From assembly GCA_965153455.1 (NCBI GenBank), contig OZ234493.1, forward strand, positions 8,856,213-8,920,212: 64,000 nucleotides of DNA, written 5' to 3'. The notes beneath the pieces were generated by a model. That model worked only from the letters and a program-made list of their open reading frames with translations, searched no databases and was not told the DNA's origin. Positions 60,181-64,000 of this stretch are shown here, piece by piece. The position numbers and the translations under genes were made by a program. How positions within the stretch are numbered: position 1 is the stretch's first letter; every line of letters starts with the position of its first letter. Origin of the DNA: Sphagnum compactum. Lineage: Eukaryota; Bryophyta; Sphagnopsida; Sphagnales.

Positions 60181-63100
60181 TTTAGAGTTGGACCCATTGT
60201 AAATTTATCAATTCATGCTTTCAAAATCAATGTTCAAAATTAAAAAATTTGCAAATTTCAAACTTATATATCAAGTCCTCGTCCAAACAATTTTATTTTC
60301 TTGTTTACGAAAGTACTCAACATGTATTAAAATCTTTAATTTCAATGGAGTTTTTAGTATTCAACTTATGTTTGTTAAACTAGTATAATAACTTTAAATC
60401 ATATTAGGTTTAGGTCATCATTAGTAATACATACCAACCATTTGGTAGGGTTTTTGTTCCTTACACGATTTCTTAGATGGCATTATGAACATTTGTGAAA
60501 TTTAAACCAATGTAATCACTCCCTATGGCGACAATACAAGATGACCCTAAAACAAATTACAAATCCAAATGTTACCTAACATCCAAACAATTAAACAAAT
60601 GCAATAGCCGCATGTTGAGAGCAATAACTAAACTACCAAATGAAGGGTCCGTAAAGGGAGTTGTCCCCTCTCCCTTGCATGGGGATCCCTTATACATTAT
60701 CAAAAATTAATTACATTGTAAAAGTTCAAGGGTTGTAAGGCCAAAATCCAAAGCCTCAAGCAACAAGTGTATGAAAAAATGGGGTAGATCATGAGCAAAT
60801 GCATAGATTGTTGAAAACACTAGTCAAAATTAGATGTTTGAAACCAAGATTTGACATTTGAAAGAAATTGGATGAGAAATTGGGCTTCAAATAACATTTG
60901 ACAATTATAATGAATATAAAACATATTTAAAAATGAAATGATCAAGTAATGATGGGCAAATTCATGTGTTTTACTTCAAAGTGCGGCCTTTTATGTGGTT
61001 AATAAACATGTTTCTAAGGAAATCCATAAAAGATGGTATATCCATTACACAAAATTAAGATATTAAAAAAATCATATACATTATTTTCTCATGGAAATCC
61101 ATGTGAAATCCCATGTCCATGATTAGGAGAAAAAATCAACAAATTTATTTTTAATCACAAAAGGTCGTGTAAAAAAATTGTTCACAAAACCATGACATTA
61201 TTTTGGGAACATAAATCCATGAAAAAATAGTTATTCACAAAAGGTATAAGTTAGTTGCCTAGAATTATTAGGTCAAAAATCAAAACTCAATATTGACCCC
61301 TAATCCTTAGTCCTAGTGGATGAGGAATTTCAAAAGGTTTGTTTATCCTTCAAGCAAATTATTTTCCTATATATGACAACTTCTAAATTATGAACATTCA
61401 TATTGTAAACATGCGATTTTTATACACAATGAAACTATTAGTATTTTATTAGCTTATTGAATGCCATAATGTTTGTTGATTTATTGGCTATAATTAAATA
61501 GCGAGTGCATAGTTATTGCATTGGGTGCATAGGGTGCATAGGGCGAATAGGTAGTGCATTGCTTTCGATCTTGCAAAGCAAAACATCTTTTCTAGTAGAA
61601 AGGAAAGATGCATGGATAACATGAAGAACGTGGTTGATGGTTGGGCATCTCTTTTCAATCAAAATAAAACAAGAAGGATTATATTATATGATAAAAAAAT
61701 TTTATTGTTCACCTCATTTGACATAGATATTGAAGGACCTCAATAGAGGCTAGTAGTACTTGTAACATCTAAATTAAAGAGAGGCATGCAAATTGTATTG
61801 GAATATGCAAAGTGCACACCATTTTGAAAGGGGGCACCATGTGTGTTGTGTAGGTTCAATTTTCTACATGAGTTGAATACAATTTCTTTGAACTCTACAT
61901 CTAGGTGCAACAAAGTATTGCACATGAAAAGAGGGATTGGAGATTAGACTACATAACATTTCGTTTATGTTGTAATATCATGGCAAATCTTGGCGTATGT
62001 CAACTAGTTGAGATTTGCATTGTAAGTTTAGAAAGGAAGATTCTAACTCATGGTTAAGAAGATGATATGTGTGTAATGTAGGGATGAAGGGGTTGAAGGC
62101 CCAACCATAACGAGTAATGTCACTTGAATACGATTTGTTACCAATGTTCTTTTGCTCAAGTCAAATGAGTACACCACTAAGTATGAAACATTACTTGGCT
62201 TTGTGTTTCCAAAATTTCAAATTGTGTCATAATAATATGAATGTACTCATTGTGTGGAACTAAATTTTACTTAACATGAGATCCACATTTAGTGGGGATT
62301 AGGCGAACATTTTGTGAACAACCTACTACAAAGAATTACATTTGGTTGCAAATTAAAACAACCTTATAACCTTATAGCAAATGGTGATGATGACCAATCA
62401 GCCCATAGTTATGTCAATCAAGTCCAACAAATTCACATTAGGTTTTAAAGGATTTATTCCATATTTTCATAGGGGAAAATAGACCCCCATGTAACAACTT
62501 ATTTAATGACAATAGACAATATTAAAAATATAAATAGATGGGAAGATCTTTGGGTCCATCATTTTTCTAGTTCAAAAAATATGTAATCCAATGCATCATA
62601 TCAGCTAAATTTGAATTTTTTTTATTGGAAAAAGAATTCTACTCCAACTTGGACTAATATTTTTGAAACAACTTGCATAGGTTTTATGCATGCTTGTGTT
62701 TATGAATCTATGACATTTAAGGATATACAATTTATCATTTAATAAATATATTATGTCATGTGTTTTCAAAATTTAGGGTCTAAGGTCTCACTAAGAACTA
62801 AGCATAAAAGTGGATGAATATGTTTCCATGTGGACATGTGTTAAAATGGTATAGATCAAATTATGCAACAAAGTGTCATGTTTTGTTTTCCTTGTGAATA
62901 ATCTTTTTTTTCATGGGAACAATTGTGGATATAGTGCAAGGTTTGATAAGAAGGCTAAACCCAAGATGATATTCATGACAACCTACTCAACTTGCACACA
63001 TGACTTTTTCCTTCAATTACTTTATCTTTTGGGAGATAAATAAATAAGTGTTCTCTCTTTCAAGATATTTTATTTATCTACATAACCTGATCATGTCCTT

Positions 63101-64000
63101 TTTTCTTATTTACTTTTCATTTTCATTGGATTTCTTTGCAAAATTTTGATTGCATTTTTCTAGAAAACCCTTGACTTTGAAGTGTGAAATGTGATAGTTT
63201 TGCTACCCAATCTGTCTACAATTTTCCTTTTTTAATCCATCTTTTGTTGTCTAATTTGGTCATAAATTTGGTCCAATGTGGTTCATGTTGATTGAAATTT
63301 TGGATTATACTAGTTTATTGAGGTATGAAAATATTGGGGATGAAATGATAATTATAGTTAATTTGTGATCTAGTCATGATTTGTGCATTACTTATGTAAA
63401 ACCAAGCTTTGGTTATGTTATTTTTCAATGTCATTCACCTATAGTCTAGGGTATAATGCCTTGTTCATGTTTATAGTCCCCCACAACAAATTGATATTTA
63501 GGGCATGGAACATATAATCCAATTGCATGTTTTTTAGACATAATTATATAATGTAATCTTTGCACATAGTTGAAATTATTTTAAAATTTGAAGAATAAGG
63601 TGAATGTGATTGTGAAATTGAAACAAAAGATAAGTTGTTTACAAAAAGGTTCATTGTTTATGAATTTTGAGTGTGTTCTCAAAGTAGAATGACAATGGCA
63701 AGGTCAATGGTTTGGGGTGAAAGCACATTATGGTGACCCCTTTTTGGTTGTCAGATTATACTACTTTCTAGGGGTGTGCATGTTTGAATGTATCCCACCT
63801 CAAACTTTTGAAAAAATTTCATAATATTTTTGCATATTATGTTAGAATATAACTTAACAAGATATTAAAAAAGAAATTATTTCATTTCATTTTATAAAAT
63901 GGGAGATTAGAATATATTTTTGAAAACAAATGTGTACTTATGTACTAAAAAAGACAAATATATTCCAAAAAATCGTAAATGATTTTTAATATTATGAAAG
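60181..64000. other. AT-rich intergenic DNA to the window end
   Basis: No supported gene. Short frames only. Contains a small GGGTGCATAG duplication near 61524-61545. I see no RNA gene or intact transposon. Confidence 0.5.

Overview
The window is nuclear DNA from a land plant. It holds five intron-containing protein genes with GT..AG introns, separated by AT-rich, repeat-laden intergenic DNA. The phytochrome carries the [11 protein letters not shown] chromophore motif and reads very like moss phytochromes. The glutamine synthetase is the bacterial-like GSIIB type, which is documented in non-flowering plants. I therefore infer a seed-free plant, most likely a moss; lycophyte or fern is not excluded, and the species cannot be named from the sequence.

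Layout. 1-4360: (CCTA)n microsatellite, AT-rich flank and the probable 3' UTR of the phytochrome gene. 4361-9101 (minus): phytochrome, six coding exons, 1127 aa. 9300-10200: TATA element and GC-rich ~155-bp tandem repeats just upstream of it. 10200-21150: repeats, including a 60-bp array with telomere-like TTTAGGG and a decayed DDE transposase. 22003-24247 (plus): CPP1-like plastid J-like membrane protein, four exons, 361 aa. 27740-31121 (plus): plastid-type GSIIB glutamine synthetase, six exons, 420 aa. 32866-41504 (minus): CDC48C/NVL-type double AAA ATPase, 13 exons, 1085 aa, tail to tail with GSIIB. 41800-49600: AT-rich repeats, with a ~1.5-kb TTCCC/GGGAA palindrome region, 37-bp tandem repeats and a 244-bp tandem duplication. 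51228-56036 (plus): CCR4-type deadenylase, ten exons, 640 aa, with a long leader that probably contains a 5'-UTR intron. 56040-64000: AT-rich repeats.

Exon boundaries were worked out by hand from reading frame, splice consensus and family conservation. All five gene models are open from start to stop with consistent phases. The genes are ordinary housekeeping or light-related functions and do not form an operon-like system: light sensing (phytochrome), protection of the chlorophyll-synthesis enzyme POR (CPP1), plastid ammonium assimilation (GSIIB), ribosome biogenesis (CDC48C/NVL) and mRNA deadenylation (CCR4).

The most interesting signals are not genes. (1) A 66-nt ungapped element with box C/D snoRNA features sits in an intron of both the phytochrome and the CDC48C/NVL gene. 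(2) Two introns carry frame-breaking splice decoys: a 26-nt poison-exon candidate in CPP1, and a duplicated exon-2 acceptor in CDC48C. (3) A perfect 13-bp hairpin lies in the CCR4 leader. (4) GSIIB represents an ancient bacterial-type gene with a plastid transit peptide.
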